Below are positions 19,613 through 29,427 of a stretch of 64,000 nucleotides of DNA, in pieces. The notes under the pieces are model-generated. The model made no database searches. It was not told the DNA's origin and was given only the letters and a program-made list of their open reading frames with translations. The first letter of the stretch is position 1. The number at the start of each line of letters is the position of its first letter. This DNA comes from Qipengyuania mesophila (GTDB lineage: Bacteria > Pseudomonadota > Alphaproteobacteria > Sphingomonadales > Sphingomonadaceae): NCBI RefSeq assembly GCF_019711655.1, contig NZ_JAIGNU010000003.1:1-64000 (forward strand), written 5' to 3'. The position numbers and the translations under genes were made by a program.

Positions 19613-20035
19613 TCAATCGCGTGTAGGATCGAAGCGCATGACACCGACATATCCGTAATCGCCCCCATCGGCCGGATGGCTCTGCCCGTCGAATACCGGC
19701 ACCTCGGGCAAGTCGTAGATCGTCATTCCGTCGATACAGGCGAGGTTGAGCCCATAGTGGTCCGGCTCGGAGCGGAGCTGGTGGAAGGGATGGATGCCGC
19801 ATTTCGAGCAGAATCGATGTTTCGCCTCGCCGCTGCCGAAGGTGTAGAGCGTCAGCGCCTCCTCGCCCGCGGTGATGGTGCAGTCCGCGATCGGCACATC
19901 GAGCATCACGACCCCCTTCATCGCGCAGATCGTGCAATTGCACCGCCGGATCACCGGCTCGGCGGGCATGGTGAAGCGAAACCGCACCGCGCCGCAGTGG
20001 CAACCGCCGTGATAGGATTTTCCGCCCTCGATCAT
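19613..20035 (-). CDS. GFA (CENP-V/formaldehyde-activating) family protein
   Basis: Zinc-binding Mss4-like fold of 140 aa. Cysteines are in the expected groups: 'GGCHCGAVRF', 'RRCNCTICAMKG' and 'RFCSKCGIHPF'. Family members include glutathione-formaldehyde enzymes, but most have no known substrate. It ends 70 bp before the DksA-like start on the same strand and begins 1 bp after the oxygenase stop. Confidence 0.85.
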   Translation of the reverse strand: MIEGGKSYHGGCHCGAVRFRFTMPAEPVIRRCNCTICAMKGVVMLDVPIADCTITAGEEALTLYTFGSGEAKHRFCSKCGIHPFHQLRSEPDHYGLNLACIDGMTIYDLPEVPVFDGQSHPADGGDYGYVGVMRFDPTRD

Positions 20036-20036
20036 C

Positions 20037-20672
20037 TCACCAACCCCACGGTTTTTCGCGATACCATTTGGTGATCACGTATTTGAGGCCCTTGCGCACC
20101 TTCATGCCGTGATGGATCGTGTTGGGGTTCTCGCGCAGGTCGGGTCGGCGGTTGTTCCAGCACACCAGCTTGCCCGCTTCGGGCTGGAAGGTCTTACCCA
20201 CTGCCTTGAACCTTGTCGCGCCGCCGGCCTCGACATCGTTTAGGTAGATCATGAAGGTCCAGGTGCGCTGGCCCGCGACCGAGCAGTATTTCGTCCAGTC
20301 CGCACCGCCCGGATTGAAATAGTCGCAATGCGGCTTGAACTCCTGCCCAACGTCGTAGCGCTGCCCCTGCAGCGGCTCGCCGTGCGCCGGGTCGATCCCG
20401 TTGAGAGCGAAGAGCAGGCCTTCGAGCGCGCGAACTGCGGGCTCGTCCCCGTCGAGATCGCAGGTTTCGCTGGTCCGAAAGTACCGGTCATCGCCAGCGT
20501 CGGCGAGGGTGGAGGGGCGGCGATCCTGCTCGATCAGTCGGATCAGCTCTTCGGTGAGTTCAGCGGGCACGAAATCGCGTAGCTGGAAGAGTTCGAGCTT
20601 CTCGCTCGGCACGCGCTGCATCCCGCCTCGTTGCAGAAGCTTTTCAGGTGAAGATTCGCCCGGTGCCGACAT
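20037..20672 (-). CDS. 2OG-Fe(II) oxygenase, prolyl 4-hydroxylase-like
   Basis: Predicted oxoglutarate- and iron-dependent hydroxylase of 211 aa. The metal facial triad is visible as 'KPHCDYFNPG' (HxD) and 'NTIHHGMKV', with the 2OG-binding Lys in 'GLKYVITKWY'; 'YRTSETCDL'-like and 'MIYLNDVEAGGATRF' segments match the P4H domain. The ATG at 20672 is chosen; the frame runs on to 20777. Substrate unknown. Confidence 0.88.
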   Translation of the reverse strand: MSAPGESSPEKLLQRGGMQRVPSEKLELFQLRDFVPAELTEELIRLIEQDRRPSTLADAGDDRYFRTSETCDLDGDEPAVRALEGLLFALNGIDPAHGEPLQGQRYDVGQEFKPHCDYFNPGGADWTKYCSVAGQRTWTFMIYLNDVEAGGATRFKAVGKTFQPEAGKLVCWNNRRPDLRENPNTIHHGMKVRKGLKYVITKWYREKPWGW

Positions 20673-20862
20673 CGGCCCGAAGATAGCGTGCGGGCCGTCT
20701 CCGGCAACCGCGAAAGATAATTGCGCACAATTGCGGGCAATGCGATTTTCGCTTCCCAATTCCGGTTCATTGTGCAACAGGCACGCGCCGTTGCGCAGGG
20801 CGGCTTGACGCTGATCCGCTCACGCGTATCAGGCCCCTTCCCGGGCGGATCCGGGGGCATGT

Positions 20863-20940
20863 GGCGATCGTAGCTCAGTTGGTTAGAGCGCCGGTTTGTG
20901 GTACCGGAGGTCGCGGGTTCGAACCCCGTCGATCGCCCCA
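20863..20940 (+). tRNA. tRNA-His (GTG)
   Basis: Full cloverleaf: acceptor GCGATCG/CGATCGC, D arm GCTC-N-GAGC, anticodon stem CCGGT/ACCGG with loop carrying GTG, and T arm around GGTTCGAACCC. G-1 (20863) pairs with C73 (20937), the His identity element, and CCA is encoded (20938-20940). Confidence 0.96.
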
Positions 20941-20994
20941 TTTTCTCCCCCTTCTCAGCGCCGTCCATCACAGCTCTTTGGGGGCACGCAACGC

Positions 20995-22059
20995 ATGACG
21001 GCATTCTGGACCGAAGCGGATTTCGACGACCATGAACTGGTTCAGGTGGTACGAGACGCAAAGAGCGGCCTGACCGCCATCATTGCGCTGCATTCGACCC
21101 ATCTCGGCCCCGGTGCGGGCGGCACGCGCTTCTGGCACTATGCCGACCCTTCCGACGCGATGCGCGATGCGCTGCGCCTGTCGCGCGGGATGAGCTACAA
21201 GAACGCGATGGCCGGCCTCCCCATGGGCGGCGGCAAGGCGGTGATTCTCGCCGACAAGGACAAGACCAAGACCCCTGAAATGCTCGCCGCTTTCGCCGAT
21301 GCGGTGGACGCACTGGGCGGCCGTTACGTTACGGCGGAGGACGTCGGCATCTCGGAAGCCGACATGGCCGCGGTGGCACAGCGCACGCAGTTCGTCTCGG
21401 GCCTGCCGGTCGAGGGCGAGGACGCCGCCGGCGGCGATCCGGGACCTTTCACCGCCCTCGGTATCTTCCTCGGCATCAAGGCGGCGGTCCAGCACAAGCT
21501 GGGCAAGGACAGCGTCGAAGGCGTCCATGTCGCGCTGCAGGGCACAGGCAGTGTCGGCGGCGGTGTCGCTCGTCTGCTGGCCCGTGACGGCGCGAAGCTG
21601 ACCCTTTCGGACATCCACATGGACCGGGCAGAGGCGCTCGCCGCCGAACTCGGCGCGGATACGGCTGCGCCGGATACGATCATGTCAGTCGCCTGCGACG
21701 TCTTCAGCCCCAATGCGCTCGGTGCGATCCTCGACGACGAGGGCATTGCCCGGCTCGACTGCCAGATCGTGGCCGGCGGCGCGAACAACCAGTTGAAGCG
21801 CCCGGAACACGGACCGATGTTGGCCAAGCGCGGTATTCTCTACGCCCCCGACTATGTCATCAATGCGGGCGGAATCATCTCGGTGACGCTCGAATATCTG
21901 TGCCGCAACGATCAGGCGCCCTGCGACATCAACGAGGTGCGCAAGCGGATCGCGCTGATCCCGGGCCGGCTCGAGCAGATCTGGCAGGAAAGCGACAGGA
22001 CCGGCGCTTCGCCCGACCAGGTTGCCGACCGCATGGCACAGGAACTCATCGGCCGCTAG
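20995..22059 (+). CDS. Leu/Phe/Val dehydrogenase (Glu/Leu/Phe/Val superfamily)
   Basis: NAD+-dependent oxidative deamination of branched-chain or aromatic amino acids. The 354-aa product has 'GPGAGGTRFWHY', the catalytic-lysine region 'MAGLPMGGGKAVI', 'TAEDVGIS' and the dinucleotide loop 'LQGTGSVGGGVARLL'. Start ATG 20995, 55 bp after the tRNA; the longer frame runs into the tRNA and is excluded. Confidence 0.9.
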   Translation: MTAFWTEADFDDHELVQVVRDAKSGLTAIIALHSTHLGPGAGGTRFWHYADPSDAMRDALRLSRGMSYKNAMAGLPMGGGKAVILADKDKTKTPEMLAAFADAVDALGGRYVTAEDVGISEADMAAVAQRTQFVSGLPVEGEDAAGGDPGPFTALGIFLGIKAAVQHKLGKDSVEGVHVALQGTGSVGGGVARLLARDGAKLTLSDIHMDRAEALAAELGADTAAPDTIMSVACDVFSPNALGAILDDEGIARLDCQIVAGGANNQLKRPEHGPMLAKRGILYAPDYVINAGGIISVTLEYLCRNDQAPCDINEVRKRIALIPGRLEQIWQESDRTGASPDQVADRMAQELIGR

Positions 22060-22119
22060 AACTGCGCCCTTGCGACACCGGGTGAGCACTGCCAAAGCGG
22101 AGCCGGACGGTAATTCTCG

Positions 22120-22842
22120 ATGCATGGCTTCGCCAATCCCAAGCGCTTCCTGTCGCTCGCAAACTGGCTGACACCGCTGCTGCTCGGCAGTGGCCTGCTG
22201 GTGAGCGCGGGCGCGCTTTTCTGGGGCCTATTCCGTGTCGCTCCCGACCGGCTGATGGGCGAGACGGTCCGGATCCTCTTCCTGCATGTGCCGACCGCCT
22301 GGCTCGGCATGGGCGGGTGGAGCGTAATCGCCCTTTCCAGCCTCGCCTTCCTAGTCTGGCGGCACCCGCTCGCCGCGCTGGCCGCGCGCGCTGCGGCAGT
22401 GCCCGGTTTCGTCTTCACCGTCATTTGCCTCGCCACCGGATCGATCTGGGGCCGACCGACCTGGGGAACCTGGTGGGTATGGGACGGGCGGCTCACGAGC
22501 ATGCTGGTGCTCGCCTTCCTCTACCTCGCCTATATTGCGCTGGCGCAGGCCGCCGAACGCGAGGGTGTCTCGCCCCGCATTCCGGCCATCTTCGGTCTTC
22601 TCGGCGCGATCAATATTCCGATCATCAATCGCAGCGTGGTGTGGTGGAACTCGCTCCACCAGCCGCCGAGCATCACCATGGGCAAGAGCGCGATCGACGC
22701 GCAGTTCCTCGTGCCGCTGATGGTCGCCGTGCTCGGCTTCTCGCTGCTGTTCGGCGGCGTGGTACTTGCGCGCATGCGCGCGCTCCTCGCCGATATCCAG
22801 GCCGAGGCGCGCCTGCGGCGCCGAGCGATGGAGGCCGCGTGA
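22120..22842 (+). CDS. ccmC: Heme exporter permease CcmC
   Basis: Inner-membrane protein that loads heme onto CcmE. The 240-aa product has six hydrophobic segments and the heme-handling WWD motif in 'TWGTWWVWDGRLTSMLVL', with a conserved histidine in 'FLHVPTAWL' and another in 'WWNSLHQPPS'. It starts the ccmC-D-E-F-G-H-I operon; ccmA and ccmB are not in the window. Confidence 0.94.
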   Translation: MHGFANPKRFLSLANWLTPLLLGSGLLVSAGALFWGLFRVAPDRLMGETVRILFLHVPTAWLGMGGWSVIALSSLAFLVWRHPLAALAARAAAVPGFVFTVICLATGSIWGRPTWGTWWVWDGRLTSMLVLAFLYLAYIALAQAAEREGVSPRIPAIFGLLGAINIPIINRSVVWWNSLHQPPSITMGKSAIDAQFLVPLMVAVLGFSLLFGGVVLARMRALLADIQAEARLRRRAMEAA

Positions 22843-22982
22843 TGCGTGAGGCGCTCGACCAGTGGGATTTCGTCGTCGCCGCCTATTTGGTGGGCATCTT
22901 GGGGACGCTCGGCATGGTCGCCTGGGCGTGGATCGACATGAAGCGGGCTGAAAGACGCCGCGAGGAGAGCAGGCGCAAATGA
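22842..22982 (+). CDS. ccmD: Heme exporter protein CcmD
   Basis: Small single-pass protein (46 aa) that helps release holo-CcmE from CcmC. It has 'WDFVVAAYLVGILGTLGMVAWAW' as its one helix (about 8-30), then a very basic tail (KRAERRREESRRK), as usual for CcmD. The ATG overlaps the ccmC stop and its stop overlaps the ccmE ATG. Confidence 0.85.
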   Translation: MREALDQWDFVVAAYLVGILGTLGMVAWAWIDMKRAERRREESRRK

Positions 22983-23449
22983 GCGCGTGGAAACCCAAAC
23001 ACCAACGGCTCGTGCTCGTCGCGCTGGCGCTCGTCGCGCTGGTCGGGGCGGGGCTGCTCGCCGCCTATGCGCTGCGCAACCAGGCGAGCTATTTCTACCT
23101 GCCCGAGCAAATGCTTTCCGACCCGCCCGCGGTGGGTCAGGCGGTGCGCCTCGGCGGCATGGTCGAGAAGGGCTCGCTCCAAACGGCACCCGACGGTGTG
23201 ACGCTCACCTTCGCAGTGACCGGCAACGACGGCTCGCGCGTACCGGTGCGTTTCAGCGGGATCGCGCCCGACCTCTTCATCGAGGGCTCGGGCGTGGTGG
23301 CGGAGGGGCGCCTCGGCCCTGACGGGACCTTCGTGGCCGACACACTCCTTGCCAAGCACGACGAGAACTACGTCCCGCGCGAATTGCAGGAAATGGACGA
23401 GCACCAGGCCGCGAAGATGGCCGAGGAAACGACGGTCGGCATCGAATGA
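22979..23449 (+). CDS. ccmE: Cytochrome c maturation heme chaperone CcmE
   Basis: Periplasmic heme carrier, membrane anchored. The 156-aa product has an N-terminal anchor (about 10-32), an OB-fold beta domain, and the covalent heme-binding histidine and tyrosine in 'LLAKHDENYVPRE'. It overlaps ccmD and ccmF by 4 nt each. Confidence 0.94.
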   Translation: MSAWKPKHQRLVLVALALVALVGAGLLAAYALRNQASYFYLPEQMLSDPPAVGQAVRLGGMVEKGSLQTAPDGVTLTFAVTGNDGSRVPVRFSGIAPDLFIEGSGVVAEGRLGPDGTFVADTLLAKHDENYVPRELQEMDEHQAAKMAEETTVGIE

Positions 23450-25401
23450 TTGCCGAACTCGGTCTTGCAGCCCTGTGGCTTGCCGCCGCACTCGCCGCGA
23501 TGCAGATGGCCGCGGGTTTCATGACGCTGCGCGTCGCAGGCCCCACCGAGCTGGCGAAGCTGATCCGCCCTGCGGCGATGGTGCAGGGCGTGCTGGTAAC
23601 GCTGTCCTTCGCCGCGCTGGTCTGGCTGTTCGCGGTGACCGATCTCTCGGTGAAACTGGTCGCGGCCAATTCGCATTCGATGAAGCCGCTGGTCTTCAAG
23701 CTCTCGGGCACCTGGGGTAATCACGAAGGTTCGATGCTGCTGTGGGTCATGGTCATGGGGCTCGCCGGCGCGCTGATCGCGGCGTTCGAGCGGCGCCTGC
23801 CCGAGCGGACGATGAACGCGACGCTCGCCGCGCAGGGCGTGGTTTCGCTCGGCTTCTACGCCTTCCTTCTGCTCAGCTCGAACCCCTTCGAGCGCCTGCC
23901 CGTGCCTGCGGCCGAAGGCATGGGCCTCAACCCGCTGCTGCAGGACATCGGCCTCGCCTTCCACCCGCCCACGCTCTATCTCGGCTATGTCGGCCTCTCG
24001 GTCGCCTTCAGCTTTGCCGTCGGAGCCCTGCTGACGCGGCAGGTGACCCCCGACTTCGCCCGCGCGATGCGGCCCTGGGTGCTCGGCGCCTGGGTGCTGC
24101 TGACGGTAGGCATCACCGCGGGCAGCTATTGGGCCTATTACGAACTCGGCTGGGGCGGTTGGTGGTTCTGGGACCCGGTCGAGAACGCTTCGCTGATGCC
24201 CTGGCTCGCCGCGACTGCGTTGCTCCATTCGGTCAGCGTGCTTGCCAGCCGCGACGCGCTGCGCACCTGGACCATTATGCTCGGCGTTGTAGCCTTCTCG
24301 ATGAGCATGGTGGGCACCTTCCTCGTGCGCTCGGGCATCCTCACCAGCGTCCATGCCTTCGCGGTCGATCCCGAGCGCGGGACCTTCATCCTTGGCCTGC
24401 TCGGCCTGTTCATCGGCGGCGCGCTGCTGCTCTTCGCGCTGCGCGCCAGCACGATCAGCGAGGGTGAGCGCTTCGCCGTCGCCAGCCGCGAGGGCGCGCT
24501 GGTCTTCAACAACGTCATGCTCAGCGCGATCCTCGCGATCGTTCTGCTCGGCACGCTCTACCCGCTGTTGACCGAAGCCTTCGACGTGCGCGTGTCGGTC
24601 GGGCCGCCCTATTTCAACCCGGTCGGGGCGATCTTCGCGGTGCCCATGCTGCTGGTCATGGCGGTCGGTCCGCTACTCCGATGGCGCCAGGATCGGCCCG
24701 AACGGATCGGCAGGGAGGCCGCGCTGTTCGCCGCGCTGGTACTGGCGGCGCTGCTGCTGTTCGGCTTGCTGGCTGATGTCGCGCTGCTGCCGCTGCTCGG
24801 CCTCGCACTGGGTCTCGGTCTTGCGATTGCCAGCCTGATGCCGCTGCGCGGGCGCAAGCTGACGCGCACTCCACTCGCCACCTGGGGCATGGTCGTCGCG
24901 CATTTCGGTATTGCGGTGGCGCTGCTGGGAATGGCGAGCGAGAGTGCCTTTTCGGTCGAGCGGCTGGCTGCCGTGGGCGAGGGTGACAGTACCACGGTCG
25001 GGCCGTGGACGGTCGTCCTCCAGGCGGTCGAACCGGTCGCCGGCCCCAACTGGACCGCGCTGCAGGGCCGGATGGCGGTGAGCTATGACGGCGGAACTCC
25101 GATCACCGTGGCCCCGCAAGCGCGCAATTTCTGGGCTCCGCCGCAACAGACCACCGAGAGCGCGCTCGTCACCCGCTGGAACGGCCAGCTTTATGCGGTG
25201 ATCGGCGACCGCGCGCCCGACGGACGCTGGCAGCTGCGGCTGTGGTGGAAGCCGTTCGTCCCGCTGATCTGGATGGGCGGCCTGCTCGTCGCGCTCGGTG
25301 GCGTGCTCGCGCTGTTCGGCCGGCTGCTGACCGATATCAGGAATCGTCGGCTCGCCGCGCGCATTGCCGAGCGGCGCGCCGATCGTGAGGCGCTCGCATG
25401 A
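23446..25401 (+). CDS. ccmF: Heme lyase CcmF
   Basis: Large membrane subunit that ligates heme to apocytochrome c. The 651-aa product has about 14-15 helices and the WWD-type motif in 'ELGWGGWWFWDPVENASLMPW', plus conserved histidines in 'KLSGTWGNHEGSML' and 'LLHSVSVLASR'. It overlaps ccmE and ccmG by 4 nt. Confidence 0.95.
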   Translation: MIAELGLAALWLAAALAAMQMAAGFMTLRVAGPTELAKLIRPAAMVQGVLVTLSFAALVWLFAVTDLSVKLVAANSHSMKPLVFKLSGTWGNHEGSMLLWVMVMGLAGALIAAFERRLPERTMNATLAAQGVVSLGFYAFLLLSSNPFERLPVPAAEGMGLNPLLQDIGLAFHPPTLYLGYVGLSVAFSFAVGALLTRQVTPDFARAMRPWVLGAWVLLTVGITAGSYWAYYELGWGGWWFWDPVENASLMPWLAATALLHSVSVLASRDALRTWTIMLGVVAFSMSMVGTFLVRSGILTSVHAFAVDPERGTFILGLLGLFIGGALLLFALRASTISEGERFAVASREGALVFNNVMLSAILAIVLLGTLYPLLTEAFDVRVSVGPPYFNPVGAIFAVPMLLVMAVGPLLRWRQDRPERIGREAALFAALVLAALLLFGLLADVALLPLLGLALGLGLAIASLMPLRGRKLTRTPLATWGMVVAHFGIAVALLGMASESAFSVERLAAVGEGDSTTVGPWTVVLQAVEPVAGPNWTALQGRMAVSYDGGTPITVAPQARNFWAPPQQTTESALVTRWNGQLYAVIGDRAPDGRWQLRLWWKPFVPLIWMGGLLVALGGVLALFGRLLTDIRNRRLAARIAERRADREALA

Positions 25402-25922
25402 GCTGGCGCCTGTGGCTTCCCCTGCTGGCTTTCGCGGGCTTCCTGGGTCTTGCGGCCTATCAGCTGACGCAGCCCAAGGACGAGTTCGTCGAAAGCGGCA
25501 TGATCGGACAGGAGCTGCCCTATTTCGATCTCCCGCCGGCGATCGACGGTGTCGAGGGCGCTGCGAGCGTGCATTTCGCCGACGGCAAGCCGCGCCTGCT
25601 CAACATCTGGGCGAGCTGGTGCCTGCCCTGCATCGCCGAAGCGCCGCAACTCGAAAGCCTGAAGCGCCAGGGCGCGGACATCGTCGGCATCGCGATTCGC
25701 GACCGCCCCGCCGACGTCGCGCGCTTTCTTGCCCAGAACGGCAACCCTTATGCGCGCATCGGGCGCGACGATCTCTCCGAGGTGCAGCTCGGCATCGGGT
25801 CCTCGGGCGTGCCCGAAACCTTCGTCATCGATGGCAAGGGCGTGATCCGCTACCAGCATATCGGCGATATTCGCGCCGAGGACGTACCGATGCTTCTCGA
25901 AAAGCTGGAGGAGGCCCGATGA
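25398..25922 (+). CDS. ccmG: Thiol:disulfide interchange protein CcmG/DsbE
   Basis: Membrane-anchored thioredoxin that reduces apocytochrome c cysteines before heme attachment. The 174-aa product has an N-terminal helix (1-20), the active site 'WASWCLPCIAEAPQL' (CxxC), and the cis-proline region 'SSGVPETFVID'. It overlaps ccmF and ccmH. Confidence 0.94.
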   Translation: MSWRLWLPLLAFAGFLGLAAYQLTQPKDEFVESGMIGQELPYFDLPPAIDGVEGAASVHFADGKPRLLNIWASWCLPCIAEAPQLESLKRQGADIVGIAIRDRPADVARFLAQNGNPYARIGRDDLSEVQLGIGSSGVPETFVIDGKGVIRYQHIGDIRAEDVPMLLEKLEEAR

Positions 25923-26326
25923 TCCGCGCTGTCATTGCCGCGCTGGTTCTGGCGCTATCGCTGCCGCTCGCCGCCCAGCAGAACATGCCGCCCGCGCCCT
26001 ATGCCTATCGCCAGCTCGACGATCCGGCGCAGGAAGCGAAGGCGCAGGAACTGATGGAAACGCTACGCTGCCTCAAGTGCCAGTCGCAGTCGATCGCCGA
26101 CAGCGATGCGCCGATGGCAGGCGACATGCGCCACCAGGTCCGACTCCGCATCGCAGCGGGCGAGGAGCCCGAGGCGATCCGCGCCTGGCTGATGCAGCGC
26201 TATGGCGATTACGTCAGCTACAAGCCCGAGGTGAGCGCGACCACCTGGCCGCTGTTCGCCGTGCCACTGCTGCTGGCTCTGGTGGCAGGCGCGCTGCTGC
26301 TGCGCCGTTTCCGGAGGCGTGCATGA
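25919..26326 (+). CDS. ccmH: Cytochrome c biogenesis protein CcmH
   Basis: Thiol oxidoreductase subunit of the heme lyase. The 135-aa product has a signal peptide (MIRAVIAALVLALSLPLAAQ), the LRCxxC motif in 'LRCLKCQSQSIADSDAPMA', and a C-terminal membrane helix. ATG 25919 overlaps the ccmG stop. Confidence 0.92.
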   Translation: MIRAVIAALVLALSLPLAAQQNMPPAPYAYRQLDDPAQEAKAQELMETLRCLKCQSQSIADSDAPMAGDMRHQVRLRIAAGEEPEAIRAWLMQRYGDYVSYKPEVSATTWPLFAVPLLLALVAGALLLRRFRRRA

Positions 26327-26973
26327 GCTGGCTTCCCATCCTGTTGCTGGCTGTGCTCACCTTCTCGCTGGCGGTCTTCGTGCTCAAACTGCCGCGGACG
26401 CTGTGGACGCTGTTCGGATCGGCGCTGCTTTTCGGTCTCGCCGGCTATGCCCTGCAGGGAAAGCCGGGAATGGCCGGGGCACCTGCGGATCCCGTCGCAC
26501 AAGATGGCGACGTGACCGGCGAGCTGCTGGTGACCGCACGGCGCGAATTCTATCCTTCGGGGGCAATGCCCTCGCGCTTCGTTGTCACGGCCGATGCCTT
26601 CACCCGGCGCGGCCAGCACGAACAGGCAGCCAATTTCCTGCGCAATGCGGTGGAGGAAAATCCCAATGACAGCGAAGCCTGGCTGGCGCTGGCCAATGCG
26701 CTGGTCGAGCATGCCGACGGGCAGCTGACTGCTGCAGCGCTCTACGCTTATTCGCAGGCCGAGAAGGTCGATCCCGCCAATCCGGCACCGACCTATTTCC
26801 TGGGCATGGCCTTCCTGCGTGCAGGCGAACCGGACAAGACGCTGGCCTTGTGGCGCGAACTGCTCGAGCAGGCGCCCGAGGATGCCGAGTGGCGAGCACC
26901 TCTGGCAACGCGACTCGAACGGCTGGAGGCGATTCTGGGGATCGCGGCGGCACCGCCGCAGGTCGAGGACTAG
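26323..26973 (+). CDS. ccmI: CcmI-like TPR protein
   Basis: Apocytochrome c chaperone-like subunit. The 216-aa product has two N-terminal membrane helices (about 2-18 and 26-42) and TPR repeats in the C-terminal part ('NFLRNAVEENPNDSEAWLAL', 'AEKVDPANPAPTYFLGMAF'). Overlapping ccmH by 4 nt, it ends the ccm operon. Confidence 0.85.
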   Translation: MSWLPILLLAVLTFSLAVFVLKLPRTLWTLFGSALLFGLAGYALQGKPGMAGAPADPVAQDGDVTGELLVTARREFYPSGAMPSRFVVTADAFTRRGQHEQAANFLRNAVEENPNDSEAWLALANALVEHADGQLTAAALYAYSQAEKVDPANPAPTYFLGMAFLRAGEPDKTLALWRELLEQAPEDAEWRAPLATRLERLEAILGIAAAPPQVED

Positions 26974-27077
26974 GCGGCTGAACTTGCGCCGTGTTGCGAG
27001 TGGGCGGGCATGCTGCTAATCGCGGCGACTTCGCCACACAGGCCTAGTGACACGATGCTGTCGGAACCTCATCCCGC

Positions 27078-29024
27078 ATGACTGATACCCAACCTGCGCC
27101 GCCCCCGCTCAACGACGGCATTCCGCCAGCGGATTCGCATGGCGGCCACGGCAACAGCGGGTCGCGTACCGCGCTCGCTGTCGGAGCCATCGGCATCGTT
27201 TTCGGCGATATCGGTACCAGCCCGCTCTACGCCTTCCGCGAAACCTTCGCCGGGACCGCGAGCATCGCGATCGACCGGATGCACGTGCTGGGCGTGGTCA
27301 GTTTGATTTTCTGGTCAATGCTGATCGTGGTGGCGCTGCAATATGTCACCATCCTGATGCGCGCCGACAACAAGGGGCAGGGCGGCAGCCTAGCGCTGGT
27401 GGCGCTACTCAGCCGCCACATCGGCCGTTCGAGCTACGGCTGGCTGGTGGTGCTGCTCGGGGTCTTCGCGACCTCGCTGTTCTACGGCGACAGCATGATC
27501 ACGCCAGCCATCTCCGTGTTGTCGGCAGTCGAGGGTCTGACCGTGGTCAATCCGGGGCTGGATCCGCTGGTGATTCCGATTGCGCTTGTCCTGCTGATCT
27601 TCCTGTTCTTCCTCCAGAGCCGCGGTACGGCCAAGGTCGGGGCGCTCTTCGCCCCGGTGATGATCGTCTATTTCACCACCATCGCCGGGCTCGGGCTAAA
27701 CCAGATCGCGCACAATCCCGATATCCTGTGGGCGCTCAACCCCTGGTACGCCGTCCAGTTCTTCATCACCGACGGCGCGATCGCCTTCTTCGCGCTCGGT
27801 GCCGTGGTCCTCGCGGTGACCGGTTCCGAAGCGCTCTATTCGGACATGGGCCATTTCGGACGCGGGCCGATGCGCCTGTCGTGGTTCGGCTTCGTCATGC
27901 CGTGCCTGCTGCTCAACTACTTCGGCCAGGGCGCGATGATCGCCGGGCTGCCGGCCGAACAAGCGGCCGAAGTGGTGCGCAATCCCTTCTTCCTGCTCGC
28001 TTCCGAGGAATTCCGCCTGCCTCTGGTGATTCTCGCCACGCTAGCGACCTTCATCGCCAGCCAAGCGGTGATCTCGGGCGCGTTCAGCATCACCCACCAG
28101 GCGATGCAGCTTGGCTTCATGCCGCGCCTGACGATCAGCCACACCAGCGAAACGGAAGCGGGTCAGATCTACATCCCGGTGGTCAACTGGGCGCTGATGT
28201 GCGCGGTGATCCTGCTGGTGCTGACCTTCCAGAATTCCTCCAGCCTCGCCGCCGCCTACGGCATTGCGGTGACCGGCGCGGTCACGATCGACACGCTGCT
28301 GATGGGCGTGCTGTTCGTCGGCGTGTGGAAATGGAAGTGGTTCCTCGCGCTTCCGGTAGTGCTGTTCTTCCTCATCGTCGATGGCGCCTATTTCGCGGCC
28401 AATCTGGTCAAGGTGCCCGACGGTGGCTGGTTCCCGCTGCTGATCGGCCTGATCGCCTTCACCCTGCTCACGACCTGGGCGCGCGGGCGCAAGCTCATGC
28501 GCGACCGCATGAGCGAGACCGCGCTGCCGATCGAGATCTTCGCCAAGAGCGCCAAGAATTCGGCCACCCGCGTTCCGGGCACCGCGATCTTCATGGCCAG
28601 CCAGACCGCCGGCGTGCCCTCCGCCCTGCTGCACAACATCAAGCACAACAAGGTGCTGCACGAACGCGTGGTGATCCTGACCGTGCTGATCGCCGATGCG
28701 CCCTATGTCGATGGCGACAAGCGCTGCGAGATCCACGATCTCGGCGATGGCTTCTACCGCGCCGTGCTGCACTACGGTTTCATGGAGGAGACCAACGTGC
28801 CGCTGGGACTCAAGCAGATGTCGCGCTGTGGCGGTGACTTCGACATGATGCACACGAGCTTCTTCCTCAGCCGACAGACGTTGCTCGCGAGCGACAAGCC
28901 CGGCATGCCGATCTGGCGCGAGAAGATCTTCTCGTGGATGCTGCGCAATGCGGCGACCGCGATGGATTTCTTCCGCCTGCCCACCAATCGCGTGGTCGAG
29001 CTGGGGAGCCAGGTGGAGATTTAG
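27078..29024 (+). CDS. kup: Low-affinity potassium transporter Kup
   Basis: KUP/HAK/KT family K+:H+ symporter of the inner membrane. The 648-aa product begins its core with '[20 protein letters not shown]', the family signature, and has about 12 helices (residues 30-470) and a C-terminal cytoplasmic domain. It is monocistronic, with no clear promoter recognised in the 104 bp after ccmI. Confidence 0.95.
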   Translation: MTDTQPAPPPLNDGIPPADSHGGHGNSGSRTALAVGAIGIVFGDIGTSPLYAFRETFAGTASIAIDRMHVLGVVSLIFWSMLIVVALQYVTILMRADNKGQGGSLALVALLSRHIGRSSYGWLVVLLGVFATSLFYGDSMITPAISVLSAVEGLTVVNPGLDPLVIPIALVLLIFLFFLQSRGTAKVGALFAPVMIVYFTTIAGLGLNQIAHNPDILWALNPWYAVQFFITDGAIAFFALGAVVLAVTGSEALYSDMGHFGRGPMRLSWFGFVMPCLLLNYFGQGAMIAGLPAEQAAEVVRNPFFLLASEEFRLPLVILATLATFIASQAVISGAFSITHQAMQLGFMPRLTISHTSETEAGQIYIPVVNWALMCAVILLVLTFQNSSSLAAAYGIAVTGAVTIDTLLMGVLFVGVWKWKWFLALPVVLFFLIVDGAYFAANLVKVPDGGWFPLLIGLIAFTLLTTWARGRKLMRDRMSETALPIEIFAKSAKNSATRVPGTAIFMASQTAGVPSALLHNIKHNKVLHERVVILTVLIADAPYVDGDKRCEIHDLGDGFYRAVLHYGFMEETNVPLGLKQMSRCGGDFDMMHTSFFLSRQTLLASDKPGMPIWREKIFSWMLRNAATAMDFFRLPTNRVVELGSQVEI

Positions 29025-29054
29025 GGTCGGTTAGATCGTTGGAGGCTGCGTTTC

Positions 29055-29402
29055 ATGGCTGTCACACGCATTGTCGCCAATCTTCTGACCGATGAACCGG
29101 TGGCCCTTGCCCAATTCTATGGGCGGGCATTCGGGCTCGAAATTCCCCACGACATGGGCTGGATCGCTTTTCTAACGAGCGATGCGACGCAGACAATCGA
29201 ATTGCACACTGCCTCGCAGGGCGGCTCCGACACAGAGCTTCCGGTGATATCGATCGGTGTCGACGATCTCGACGCGACCCATGCTGCGGTCATCGCTGAA
29301 GGTGCGGAGGTGGTTTACGGGCCCGTGCGTGAAAGCTGGGGCCTTCGACGCTTTTTCTTCCGCGATCCAGCGGGCAATCTCGTGAATGTCGTCGATAGTT
29401 AA
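29055..29402 (+). CDS. VOC (glyoxalase/bleomycin-resistance fold) protein
   Basis: A 115-aa single VOC domain with paired beta-alpha-beta-beta-beta halves: 'LLTDEPVALAQFYGRAFGLE' and 'ISIGVDDLDATHAAVIAEGAEV', ending 'RRFFFRDPAGNLVNVVDS', where Asp/Asn replace the last metal ligand often seen. Substrate unknown. It lies 30 bp after kup. Confidence 0.85.
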   Translation: MAVTRIVANLLTDEPVALAQFYGRAFGLEIPHDMGWIAFLTSDATQTIELHTASQGGSDTELPVISIGVDDLDATHAAVIAEGAEVVYGPVRESWGLRRFFFRDPAGNLVNVVDS

Positions 29403-29427
29403 GCCGAGCAAATTCGGCGCACAGCCC

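Noticed and set aside
20896..20994. Upstream extension of the leucine dehydrogenase frame
   Set aside because: It runs into the tRNA-His gene, and family proteins begin near the ATG at 20995.
29403..29418. GCCGA/TCGGC hairpin after the VOC gene as a terminator
   Set aside because: A 5-bp stem without a T-run; too weak to call.
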